NCBI GenBank assembly: GCA_900548765.1
Contig: URLU01000089.1
Coordinates: 1-8,781 of the forward strand
Direction of reading: 5' to 3'
From: an uncultured Lachnobacterium sp.
GTDB lineage: Bacteria > Bacillota > Clostridia > Lachnospirales > Lachnospiraceae
Length of the DNA stretch: 8,781 nt
Part shown: piece after piece, positions 1 to 6,015 of the stretch
Position numbering within the stretch: position 1 is the stretch's first letter
Layout of the letters: the number at the start of each line of letters is the position of its first letter
Program-made: the position numbers and the translations under genes
Notes under the pieces: model-generated
Databases searched by the model: none
Told to the model about the DNA's origin: nothing
Seen by the model: only the letters and a program-made list of their open reading frames with translations

Positions 1-1748
1 TCGTGGCGCTCTCTTGCAATAAGGGCTGCACCGAAAGCCCCCATGATACCGGCAATGTCAGGACGGGTAGCATGTACGCCAGCGATTTTTTCAAAGCTCC
101 TTAAGACTGCATCATTGTAGAAGGTTCCACCCTGTACTACTATGTTTTCTCCCAAGTCCTTTGCATCTGAGAGCTTGATAACCTTAAAGAGAGCGTTCTT
201 TATTACAGAGTAAGCAAGTCCAGCTGAAATATCTGCAACAGTTGCGCCTTCCTTCTGTGCCTGCTTAACCTTTGAGTTCATGAACACAGTACATCTGGTT
301 CCAAGGTCGATAGGGTTTTTGGCAAAGAGGGCTTCCCTGGCAAAATCCTGAACTGTGAAGTTTAAGGACTTGGCAAAGGTCTCTATAAATGAACCACATC
401 CGGAAGAACATGCCTCATTAAGCTGGACAGAATCAACGGTCTGGTTCTTGATTTTTATGCATTTCATATCCTGGCCACCGATGTCAAGAATGCAGTCTAC
501 CTTTGGGTCAAAGTGAGCTGCTGCATAGTAGTGGGCAACTGTCTCAACCTCGCCATCGTCAAGTTTTAAGGCTGCTTTGAGGAGTGCCTCGCCGTAACCT
601 GTGGAGCATGAGTGGACAATATGCGCATCAGCAGGGAGGAGAGAGTAAATCTCCTGAATAGAGCCGATTGCTGTTGCAAGCGGATTGCCGTTGTTGCTGC
701 TGTAGAAGGAGTAGAGCAGATCACCCTGCTCACTTACGAGAGCAATCTTTGTGGTTGTAGAGCCCGCATCAATTCCCAGATAGCAGTCCCCCTTGTAGGA
801 AGCAAGGTCTGCAGTCTGTACATGATTGCTGCCATGTCTCTCAATGAAATCATCATAGGCCTTTTCATCCTCAAAAAGAGGCTCAAGACGGGCTACCTCA
901 AATTCCATCTTGATACCATTTGATAAGCGGCTTAGGAGGGATGAAAGTGTAGTATCTGAATTTTCCTTATAACTTAAAGCAGAACCAATCGCTGCAAAAA
1001 GGTGAGAGTTATCAGGTGTGATAGCATGCTCATCATCCAGATTAAGGGTTCTGATAAATGCTTTTTTAAGCTCAGATAAAAAGTGGAGTGGACCGCCAAG
1101 GAAGGCAACATGTCCACGGATTGGCTTACCACAGGCAAGACCACTGATTGTCTGATTTACTACAGCTTGGAAGATAGAGGCAGACAAGTCTTCTCTTGTG
1201 GCACCCTCATTGATAAGTGGCTGTATATCTGTTTTTGCAAATACACCACAGCGGGCAGCAATTGGATATATCTCCTTGTAGTTCTTGGCATATTCATTTA
1301 ATCCAGGGGCATCTGTCTGGATAAGAGAAGCCATCTGGTCGATGAAGGAGCCGGTACCACCGGCACAGATACCATTCATTCGCTGTTCTACGTTACCACC
1401 CTCGAAGTAGATGATTTTAGCATCCTCGCCACCAAGTTCGATTGCTACATCTGTCTGAGGAGCGTAGTGCTGAAGGGCAGTAGATACTGCGATAACCTCC
1501 TGTACAAATGGAACCTCCAGATGCTTTGCAAGGGTCAGTCCTCCAGAACCTGTGATGACAGGAGCAACCTCCTTGTCACCGATTTGAGCGACTGCCTTGT
1601 TGATAAGGTTTGCCAAAGTCTCCTGGATATTTGCAAAATGACGCTCGTAGTCAGAAAATAGCAGGTTATCCTCAGAGTCAAGAACTGCAATCTTTACAGT
1701 TGTTGAACCTATATCAATTCCTAACTTGTGTAAGCTGTTATTTTTCAT
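1..1748 (-). CDS. Double-module 2-hydroxyacyl-CoA dehydratase activator (BadF/HgdC ATPase family), N-terminal 582 residues, cut by window edge
   Basis: The reading frame starts at ATG 1748-1746 and is open to the left edge. The start is firm: an in-frame TAG lies two codons upstream and GGAGG (1755-1759) sits six bases away. Two activator modules follow in tandem. Module 1 (about residues 8-265) has the phosphate motif DIGSTTVK (12-19), ELGGEDAK (104-111), Cys128 in CAGGTGSF and Cys167 in ARCGVFAK. Module 2 (about 322-582) repeats this with DAGSTTTK (327-334), DIGGQDMK (422-429), Cys447 in CSSGCGSF and Cys486 in TRCTVF. In HgdC, the activator of 2-hydroxyglutaryl-CoA dehydratase, the two cysteines (127 and 166) bind one [4Fe-4S] cluster at the dimer interface, and ATP hydrolysis drives low-potential electron transfer. 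The same spacing of 39 occurs in both modules. Known proteins with this arrangement are very long (about 1,400 residues), with dehydratase-like domains after the activators, so most of the gene probably lies outside. The electron acceptor and substrate are unknown. The protein is probably cytoplasmic and oxygen-sensitive. Confidence 0.93.
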   Translation of the reverse strand, partial: MKNNSLHKLGIDIGSTTVKIAVLDSEDNLLFSDYERHFANIQETLANLINKAVAQIGDKEVAPVITGSGGLTLAKHLEVPFVQEVIAVSTALQHYAPQTDVAIELGGEDAKIIYFEGGNVEQRMNGICAGGTGSFIDQMASLIQTDAPGLNEYAKNYKEIYPIAARCGVFAKTDIQPLINEGATREDLSASIFQAVVNQTISGLACGKPIRGHVAFLGGPLHFLSELKKAFIRTLNLDDEHAITPDNSHLFAAIGSALSYKENSDTTLSSLLSRLSNGIKMEFEVARLEPLFEDEKAYDDFIERHGSNHVQTADLASYKGDCYLGIDAGSTTTKIALVSEQGDLLYSFYSSNNGNPLATAIGSIQEIYSLLPADAHIVHSCSTGYGEALLKAALKLDDGEVETVAHYYAAAHFDPKVDCILDIGGQDMKCIKIKNQTVDSVQLNEACSSGCGSFIETFAKSLNFTVQDFAREALFAKNPIDLGTRCTVFMNSKVKQAQKEGATVADISAGLAYSVIKNALFKVIKLSDAKDLGENIVVQGGTFYNDAVLRSFEKIAGVHATRPDIAGIMGAFGAALIARERH

Positions 1749-1829
1749 GTGCTACCTCCGATTAACTACAAATTTATACATAAAAGTATTATTTCTTCTT
1801 ATTATAATGTTAATGAGAAAACATTGTTA

Positions 1830-1858
1830 ATTATACGACAGCAGTTGACAAATTTCAA
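1830..1858 (-). promoter_or_regulatory. Sigma-A type promoter for the activator gene
   Basis: On the minus strand, TTGAAA (1858-1853) is followed by a 17-base spacer and a perfect TATAAT (1835-1830). This is about 80 bases upstream of the activator start codon. The spacer contains the -35 box of the first plus-strand promoter, so polymerase bound in one direction should hinder the other. Called from motif match and position only. Confidence 0.6.
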
Positions 1859-1874
1859 TGTATATAATTATAAA
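1845..1874 (+). promoter_or_regulatory. Upstream promoter P1 toward the rhomboid-like gene
   Basis: Perfect -35 TTGACA (1845-1850), 18-base spacer, then TATAAA (1869-1874); TTATAA with a 17-base spacer is an alternative -10. It overlaps the opposing promoter of the activator gene. It lies exactly 56 bases upstream of the equivalent boxes of P2, with the same spacer length. Confidence 0.45.
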
Positions 1875-1900
1875 GAATTTGTGAAGAATTGGAGCATTCA

Positions 1901-1930
1901 TTGACAAAGCCATCTGGGCAAATCTATAAT
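1901..1930 (+). promoter_or_regulatory. Consensus promoter P2 for the rhomboid-like gene
   Basis: TTGACA (1901-1906) and TATAAT (1925-1930) are both perfect matches to the sigma-A consensus, with an 18-base spacer. The expected start site is near 1937, leaving a leader of about 67 bases before the gene at 2004. The palindrome at 1937-1950 lies at the predicted start site, which suggests this strong promoter is repressible. Confidence 0.65.
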
Positions 1931-1936
1931 GTTCCC

Positions 1937-1950
1937 ATGGTTTAAACCAT
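1937..1950. promoter_or_regulatory. Perfect 14-base palindrome, candidate operator
   Basis: ATGGTTTAAACCAT is its own reverse complement over all 14 bases. It starts seven bases after the P2 -10 box, where a dimeric repressor would block initiation or escape. I do not recognise the half-site (ATGGTTT) as belonging to a known regulator, and no regulator gene is in the window. With no loop it is unlikely to act as an RNA hairpin. Confidence 0.45.
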
Positions 1951-1977
1951 AAATACTATTTGGAGGATGTAGACGGC

Positions 1978-2007
1978 TTGTTATTGCTTGTCTACCTATA
2001 CTTATGA
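1978..2007 (+). CDS. Possible 9-residue hydrophobic leader peptide coupled to the rhomboid-like gene
   Basis: The only strong Shine-Dalgarno upstream of the rhomboid-like gene is GGAGG at 1962-1966, 37 bases before its ATG and too far to serve it. Eleven bases after GGAGG is TTG (1978), opening a short frame read as MLLLVYLYL. Its TGA (2005-2007) overlaps the next ATG as ATGA, the usual geometry for translational coupling. No in-frame ATG, GTG or TTG start exists for the main gene between its upstream TAA (1950-1952) and 2004. The short frame could equally be chance. Confidence 0.25.
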   Translation: MLLLVYLYL

Positions 2008-2852
2008 ACTGGCTTAACAAACTAGAACAAAAAATTGGACACAAGGCAATACCGAATATCACCAGATTTTTCATTATTGCCAATATACTGGGCACCATAA
2101 TCTACTACGGAAGTGGAAATGTAGCACTTTATTATTTGCAGTTTTCGCCATCAGCCATCCTGCATGGTCAGATTTGGAGACTTTTCACATGGATTCTTAT
2201 GCCGACAGGCTCAATTTCAATCTGGAGTCTTCTGTTTATATTCTGTCTGTGGATGCTGGGTGCCAGCCTTGAAAACTATCTGGGCGCATTCAGGATGAAC
2301 GTATATTTTTTCGGCGGTGTAATCTTAAATGACATACTAGGAATGATTATTTACCTGGTGACAAAGGTTCCTATCAGTCTGTCAATTTACTATCTGCTTA
2401 TAGCAATGTACCTGATGCTTGGACTTTTGATGCCAGACGCAGAGGTAAGGCTGTATTTTGTCCTTCCTATAAAAATGAAATGGCTGGTAATAATCTATTT
2501 TGTAATGTTTGCAATGGATATTTATAGATTCTTCAGTTTTGGCGTGGCTGTGGGAATCTCATACAGCGCACCGATTGTGATTGCACTTATTAACCTTGGA
2601 ATATTTATTTATTCCTGCAAGCACAGGCTGTCTTTTAAGCAGAATGTCAAGCAGAAAGCGAGACAGCAGAAGTATAAGGCACAGTTTTCAGAGCCTAGGC
2701 CAGGCAGCGGCATTGCACATCACAAGTGCTGCATCTGTGGCAGAACCGAGGTCTCAAACCCGGAGCTTTCCTTCAGATACTGCTCAAAATGTATAGGTAA
2801 CAGAGAGTACTGCTCGGAGCATTTATTCACTCATGAGCATTATCGAGGTTGA
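2004..2852 (+). CDS. Rhomboid-fold membrane protein, probably without protease activity, with C-terminal zinc-binding tail
   Basis: 282 residues. An amphipathic N-terminal segment (1-20) is followed by about six hydrophobic stretches between residues 21 and 205. The loop after the first carries GQIWRLFTWILMP (55-67), the WR motif of rhomboids and Derlins. The GxSG serine motif expected in the fourth membrane segment is absent (region 126-143), and there is no histidine in the last one (about 184-204). The protein therefore looks like a pseudoprotease, closer in character to Derlin. A basic linker (206-230) leads to a tail with C242xxC245, C260xxC263 and C270xxH273, a probable treble-clef or zinc-ribbon-like metal site on the cytoplasmic side. 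The ATG at 2004 lacks its own good ribosome site but gives the N-terminus I would expect for the family. Pseudo-rhomboids bind membrane clients without cutting them; the partner here is unknown. It appears monocistronic, between P2 and the paired hairpins at 2864-2910. Confidence 0.8.
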   Translation: MNWLNKLEQKIGHKAIPNITRFFIIANILGTIIYYGSGNVALYYLQFSPSAILHGQIWRLFTWILMPTGSISIWSLLFIFCLWMLGASLENYLGAFRMNVYFFGGVILNDILGMIIYLVTKVPISLSIYYLLIAMYLMLGLLMPDAEVRLYFVLPIKMKWLVIIYFVMFAMDIYRFFSFGVAVGISYSAPIVIALINLGIFIYSCKHRLSFKQNVKQKARQQKYKAQFSEPRPGSGIAHHKCCICGRTEVSNPELSFRYCSKCIGNREYCSEHLFTHEHYRG

Positions 2853-2863
2853 CAAAGTTTTTT

Positions 2864-2887
2864 AGTGATTTTATAATTAAAATCACT
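2864..2887. terminator. AT-rich perfect hairpin after the rhomboid-like gene
   Basis: The arms AGTGATTTTA (2864-2873) and TAAAATCACT (2878-2887) are exact reverse complements around a TAAT loop, 11 bases after the stop codon. T-runs precede the arm on the plus strand (TTTTTT at 2858-2863) and lie within it, but no T-run follows the right arm. It may act with the next hairpin, or protect the mRNA 3' end. Confidence 0.5.
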
Positions 2888-2890
2888 GTG

Positions 2891-2910
2891 GGGCTGTAGA
2901 CTTACAGCCC
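2891..2910 (+). terminator. GC-rich hairpin, likely terminator of the rhomboid-like transcript
   Basis: Arms GGGCTGTA (2891-2898) and TACAGCCC (2903-2910) pair perfectly around a GACT loop. It is followed by TATGTTTATG, a weak U-rich tail, so intrinsic termination may be leaky. It sits three bases after the previous hairpin, making a tandem pair in a 77-base gap. Confidence 0.6.
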
Positions 2911-2918
2911 TATGTTTA

Positions 2919-2927
2919 TGCTATAAA
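2919..2927 (+). promoter_or_regulatory. Possible extended -10 promoter of glnS
   Basis: TGC followed by TATAAA (2922-2927) is an extended -10 motif. There is no convincing -35 box because the terminator hairpin occupies that position. Initiation near 2934 would leave a C/A-rich, unstructured leader of about 40 bases before the glnS start. That is too short for a T-box riboswitch, and none is seen. Confidence 0.35.
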
Positions 2928-2960
2928 AATGAATAAACCCAAACAAAACCAAAACATACC

Positions 2961-2965
2961 GGAGG
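2961..2965 (+). promoter_or_regulatory. Ribosome binding site that sets the glnS start
   Basis: GGAGG lies eight bases before ATG 2974. The upstream in-frame ATG at 2929 has no Shine-Dalgarno and falls at or before the likely transcription start, so 2974 is the real start. Confidence 0.85.
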
Positions 2966-2973
2966 AATTGGCT

Positions 2974-4662
2974 ATGGAAAACGAAACAGTGGTTTCCAAA
3001 AATTTTATTGAACAGATTATAGAAAAGGATTTAGCAGAGGGACACTGCAAGACAGTTAGGACAAGATTCCCACCAGAACCAAATGGTTATCTTCATATTG
3101 GACATGCTAAGTCTATTCTTTTAAACTATGGATTGGCAAAGAAATATGGCGGACAGTTCAACTTCCGTTTTGATGACACCAACCCTACAAAGGAAAGACT
3201 TGAGTTCGTTGAGTCAATTCAGGCAGATGTAAAGTGGCTTGGGGCAGACTGGGAAGACAGACTTTTCTATGCTTCAAACTATTTTGACAAAATGTACGAG
3301 TGTGCAGTAGACCTTATTAAAAAAGGAAAGGCTTATGTGTCAGATTTGTCGGCAGAAGAAATCAGAGAGTACCGTGGTACACTGACTGAGCCAGGAAAGG
3401 AAGATCCATATTCAGAGAGAAGTGTAGAGGAGAATTTGCAGCTTTTCGAAGATATGAAGAATGGTAAATTTGAGGATGGAACAAAGGTGCTTCGTGCCAG
3501 AATCGATATGTCATCTTCTAATATCAATATGAGAGACCCTGTACTTTACCGTGTGGCTCACATGACCCACCACAACACAGGAGACAAGTGGTGCGTATAT
3601 CCAATGTATGATTTTGCCCATCCAATTGAGGATGCAATCGAGGGCATCACACATTCTATTTGTACTCTTGAATTTGAGGATCACAGACCACTGTATGACT
3701 GGGTTGTAATCGAGTGCGGATTTAAGAAAACACCAGAGGAATCACCAAAGCAGATAGAGTTCGCAAAGCTTTATCTCACAAATGTGGTTACTGGAAAGAG
3801 ATATATCAAGAGACTGGTAGAGGAAGGCATCGTGGATGGCTGGGATGACCCAAGACTTGTGTCAATAGCAGCTCTCCGTCGTCGTGGATTTACACCTGAG
3901 TCAATTCAGAAATTTGTTGATTTATGTGGTGTCTCAAAGGCAAACAGCTCGGTTGACTATGCAATGCTTGAGTACTGTATCAGAGAGGACTTGAAGGCAA
4001 AGAGACCTAGAATGATGGCAGTTCTTGACCCGGTAAAGGTTGTCATTGATAACTATCCAGAGGGACAGGTTGAGTACCTTGAGGTAGAGAATAACGTGGA
4101 AAATCCTGAACTCGGCAAGAGAAAGGTACCATTCACAAGAGAGCTTTATGTGGAGAGGGATGACTTTATGGAGGAGCCTCCAAAGAAATATTTCCGTATG
4201 TTCCCAGGCAACGAGGTGCGTTTCATGAACGCATACTTTGTAAAGTGCAATAGCTGCGTCAAGGATGAAAAGGGAAATGTGGTAGAAATCCACTGTACCT
4301 ACGACCCGGAGTCAAAGGGCGGAAACAGTCCTGATGGCAGAAAGGTCAAGGGAACAATCCACTGGGTATCAGCAGAATATGGAAAGAAAGCAACAGTCCG
4401 TCTGTACGAGAATATTGTAAACGAGGAGTTAGGTGTGTATAACGAGGACGGCAGCTTGAACCTCAATCCTAATTCACTCACAGTACTTGAGAACTGTGTG
4501 CTTGAGCCTGCACTTATGGAAGCAAAGGCATATGACAGCTTCCAGTTTGTCCGTAACGGATTTTTCTGTGCTGACTCAAAGGATTCAAAAGAGGGACAGC
4601 CTGTATTTAACAGGATTGTTTCACTTAAGAGCTCATTTAAGCTTCCTGCAAATACGCAGTAA
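2974..4662 (+). CDS. glnS: Glutaminyl-tRNA synthetase
   Basis: 562 residues, close to the 554 of E. coli GlnRS. It charges tRNA-Gln with glutamine using ATP in the cytoplasm. Visible class I features are the HIGH signature at 41-44 within FPPEPNGYLHIGHAKS, and FRFDDTNP (64-71) and YPMYDF (209-214), which carry the Asp and Tyr that bind glutamine in E. coli GlnRS (Asp66, Tyr211). Next come the EGITHS segment, GWDDPR and LRRRGF, then the beta-barrel anticodon-binding region from about 340 to the end. The KMSKS loop is degenerate: TGKR (273-276) stands where E. coli has MSKR, keeping the key lysine. The first 15 codons of the longest open frame are excluded because GGAGG points to the inner ATG. 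Many Bacillota lack GlnRS and use amidation of Glu-tRNA-Gln instead; GlnRS in clostridia is generally regarded as acquired. It is probably a single-gene transcript. Confidence 0.96.
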   Translation: MENETVVSKNFIEQIIEKDLAEGHCKTVRTRFPPEPNGYLHIGHAKSILLNYGLAKKYGGQFNFRFDDTNPTKERLEFVESIQADVKWLGADWEDRLFYASNYFDKMYECAVDLIKKGKAYVSDLSAEEIREYRGTLTEPGKEDPYSERSVEENLQLFEDMKNGKFEDGTKVLRARIDMSSSNINMRDPVLYRVAHMTHHNTGDKWCVYPMYDFAHPIEDAIEGITHSICTLEFEDHRPLYDWVVIECGFKKTPEESPKQIEFAKLYLTNVVTGKRYIKRLVEEGIVDGWDDPRLVSIAALRRRGFTPESIQKFVDLCGVSKANSSVDYAMLEYCIREDLKAKRPRMMAVLDPVKVVIDNYPEGQVEYLEVENNVENPELGKRKVPFTRELYVERDDFMEEPPKKYFRMFPGNEVRFMNAYFVKCNSCVKDEKGNVVEIHCTYDPESKGGNSPDGRKVKGTIHWVSAEYGKKATVRLYENIVNEELGVYNEDGSLNLNPNSLTVLENCVLEPALMEAKAYDSFQFVRNGFFCADSKDSKEGQPVFNRIVSLKSSFKLPANTQ

Positions 4663-4675
4663 ATATGTAACTGAT

Positions 4676-4684
4676 TGATATAAT
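4676..4684 (+). promoter_or_regulatory. Extended -10 promoter for the DUF2225 gene
   Basis: TGA followed by a perfect TATAAT (4679-4684) forms an extended -10 element; no -35 box is recognisable 16-18 bases upstream. Transcription would start near 4691, inside the tandem repeat and about 33 bases before ATG 4724. If inactive, the gene would be read from glnS, 61 bases upstream. Confidence 0.4.
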
Positions 4685-4712
4685 AAATAGATAAGATAAA
4701 TAGATAAGATAA
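4683..4712 (+). repeat. 13-base tandem repeat, 2.3 copies
   Basis: ATAAATAGATAAG occurs at 4683-4695 and again at 4696-4708, followed by a partial ATAA (4709-4712). It fills the leader just before the ribosome site of the DUF2225 gene. Being a short tandem repeat, its copy number could change by slippage and alter leader length. Confidence 0.8.
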
Positions 4713-4723
4713 GGGTGACGAAT

Positions 4724-5587
4724 ATGGATTTTATGTCGGGCTTGGAAAAATTTGGTTTCGATTCTTCAGAAATGGGAGATATTTTCGCAGATGAGAACGA
4801 GGGCAGTTCAGTAAAAAGAGTAGAGGTTCAGAAAAAGGAGAAAGAAGAGCTGAAGGAAACAGATTTCCTTTTTGACAAGTCATATACCTGTGTGGTATGT
4901 GACAAGGAGTTTAAATCACGTACTGTGAAATCCTCTAAGGTAAGAAGAATCGGTGCTGATAAGGATTTGCGTCCTAAGTATATGTACATAGATCCATTGA
5001 AATATGAAGTTGTATCATGTCCTTATTGCGGATATTCAGCAACAAATAAATATTTCGGACATTTGTCTACATTACAGATTAAGCTGGTAAAGGATGGGGT
5101 ATGCTCCAAGTTCCAGCCAGCAGAAGAGACAGACAATGAAGTTTACTCATATGCCAGAGCCTTAGTCCGCTATAAGCTGTCACTTTTCTGTACAGTTGCT
5201 AAAAAGGGAAAGACCAGCGAGAAGGCCTATACACTTCTTAAGATGTCATGGCTTTGCAGAGGACAGGCGGAGGAGCTTGTTAAAAACGGAGCAGCGGCGG
5301 ATTCAGAAGAGGTGAGGACAATTAAGAAGGAAGAGAGATACTTCTATGAGCAGGCATATGAGGGGCTGACCAAGGCTGTTGCTACTGAAAACTTCCCTAT
5401 GTGTGGAATGGATCAGAATACAATGGATCTGCTCCTGGCACAGATGTCTGTTGTGCTTGGCAAGTATGAGATAGCGTCTAAGCTTGTATCAAGACTGCTT
5501 GTATCTTCAACTGTTACCAGCAATGTGAAGGAAAAAGCTTATGATTTGAAGCAGGAGCTTATTGCAATACTCCGGGCAAATAAATAG
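4724..5587 (+). CDS. DUF2225 family protein with two CxxC zinc motifs
   Basis: 287 residues from ATG 4724; AAGGG (4711-4715) lies about eight bases upstream and supports this start. A GTG three codons earlier (4715) overlaps that site and is less likely. An acidic, charged N-terminus (1-45) is followed by CVVC (56-59) and CPYC (99-102), two CxxC pairs about 40 residues apart that probably hold one zinc ion. Between them are the basic KSSKVRRIG and the DPLKYEVVSCPYCGYSA block typical of DUF2225. The rest (about 115-287) is helical and TPR-like, rich in Ala, Lys, Glu and Leu. There is no signal peptide or membrane segment, so the protein is cytoplasmic. The family is common in Bacillota and has no established function that I know of; zinc binding is inferred from the motifs. 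Confidence 0.82.
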   Translation: MDFMSGLEKFGFDSSEMGDIFADENEGSSVKRVEVQKKEKEELKETDFLFDKSYTCVVCDKEFKSRTVKSSKVRRIGADKDLRPKYMYIDPLKYEVVSCPYCGYSATNKYFGHLSTLQIKLVKDGVCSKFQPAEETDNEVYSYARALVRYKLSLFCTVAKKGKTSEKAYTLLKMSWLCRGQAEELVKNGAAADSEEVRTIKKEERYFYEQAYEGLTKAVATENFPMCGMDQNTMDLLLAQMSVVLGKYEIASKLVSRLLVSSTVTSNVKEKAYDLKQELIAILRANK

Positions 5588-5593
5588 TGTTGC

Positions 5594-6015
5594 ATGAGTG
5601 AAAAACTGAATATTCGTGTAATTGTAATTGGTGAGCTGTAAACGACCACAGTACATATGTGCTGGAGCCTGCCAGAAAATATGCGGATATCCGTATAAAT
5701 TGGGGAGTCGAAGGATATACCTAAGTATTTGAAGTCTACGCAGTATTATACTAAGGAAGAGTATGCTGGGATGTAGAAAGTGAATATATGATAGGATATG
5801 CTCTGTGGTGATGATGTCGCTGCAGGGCATCTTTTTCATATAAGGGTGAAAGCTATAAGGTAAAGCTTGCGCATGTATCAGCAAAACATTTGAAAGAAAT
5901 TTATGAATCAGCTTAATGCAAAAGATATTGCAGACAAAGCTGATATGATAATTAATGGGCATTCGGAATTTAAAAATTCATTTTAGGTAATGCTAATAAA
6001 AAAGAAAAGGAATAG
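5594..6015 (+). pseudogene. Decayed, multiply frameshifted coding remnant of unknown identity
   Basis: No intact plus-strand gene lies between 5587 and 5990, yet the DNA reads like protein in alternating frames. The fragments in order are: MSEKLNIRVIVIGEL then TAA (5594-5641); a 26-codon stretch with YVLEPARKYADIRINWG (5644-5721); PKYLKSTQYYTKEEYAGM then TAG (5720-5776); GDDVAAGHLFH (5807-5839); YKGESYKVKLAHVSAKHLKE to a TAA (5839-5916); NAKDIADKADMIINGHSEF to a TAG (5915-5986); and LGNANKKEKE to TAG (5983-6015). Neighbouring fragments mostly join by a single-base shift, for example at 5719 and near 5839, as expected for a gene losing its frame. I do not recognise the parent protein. The end overlaps the start of the next gene. 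The alternative is non-coding DNA with chance open stretches. Confidence 0.45.
5813..5836 (+). terminator. Possible rho-independent terminator after the DUF2225 gene
   Basis: GATGTC (5813-5818) pairs with GGCATC (5826-5831), including one G-U pair, around the loop GCTGCAG, and is followed directly by TTTTT (5832-5836). It lies 226 bases after the DUF2225 stop and within the decayed remnant. The stem is short, so strength is uncertain. Confidence 0.4.

Noticed and set aside
612..1661. Plus-strand open frames at 612-923, 1083-1301 and 1467-1661
   Set aside because: They are antisense to the activator gene, which has clear family motifs throughout on the minus strand; none has a ribosome site or recognisable content.
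1825..1831. Repeated TGTTAAT (1809-1815 and 1825-1831) as a Rex-type redox operator
   Set aside because: The two copies are direct, not inverted, and do not form the TTGTTAA-N4-TTAACAA arrangement.
2929..2973. Longer N-terminus for glnS from ATG 2929
   Set aside because: No Shine-Dalgarno precedes it, the extra residues are low-complexity Lys/Gln/Asn, and GGAGG at 2961-2965 fits ATG 2974.
2911..2973. T-box riboswitch before glnS
   Set aside because: The leader is only tens of bases long with no room for a specifier stem or antiterminator.
5507..5962. 151-codon minus-strand open frame
   Set aside because: It overlaps the end of the DUF2225 gene and the decayed remnant in antisense; its composition (Ile, Leu, His, Tyr, Phe rich) is that of a reverse-strand shadow and no ribosome site was seen.
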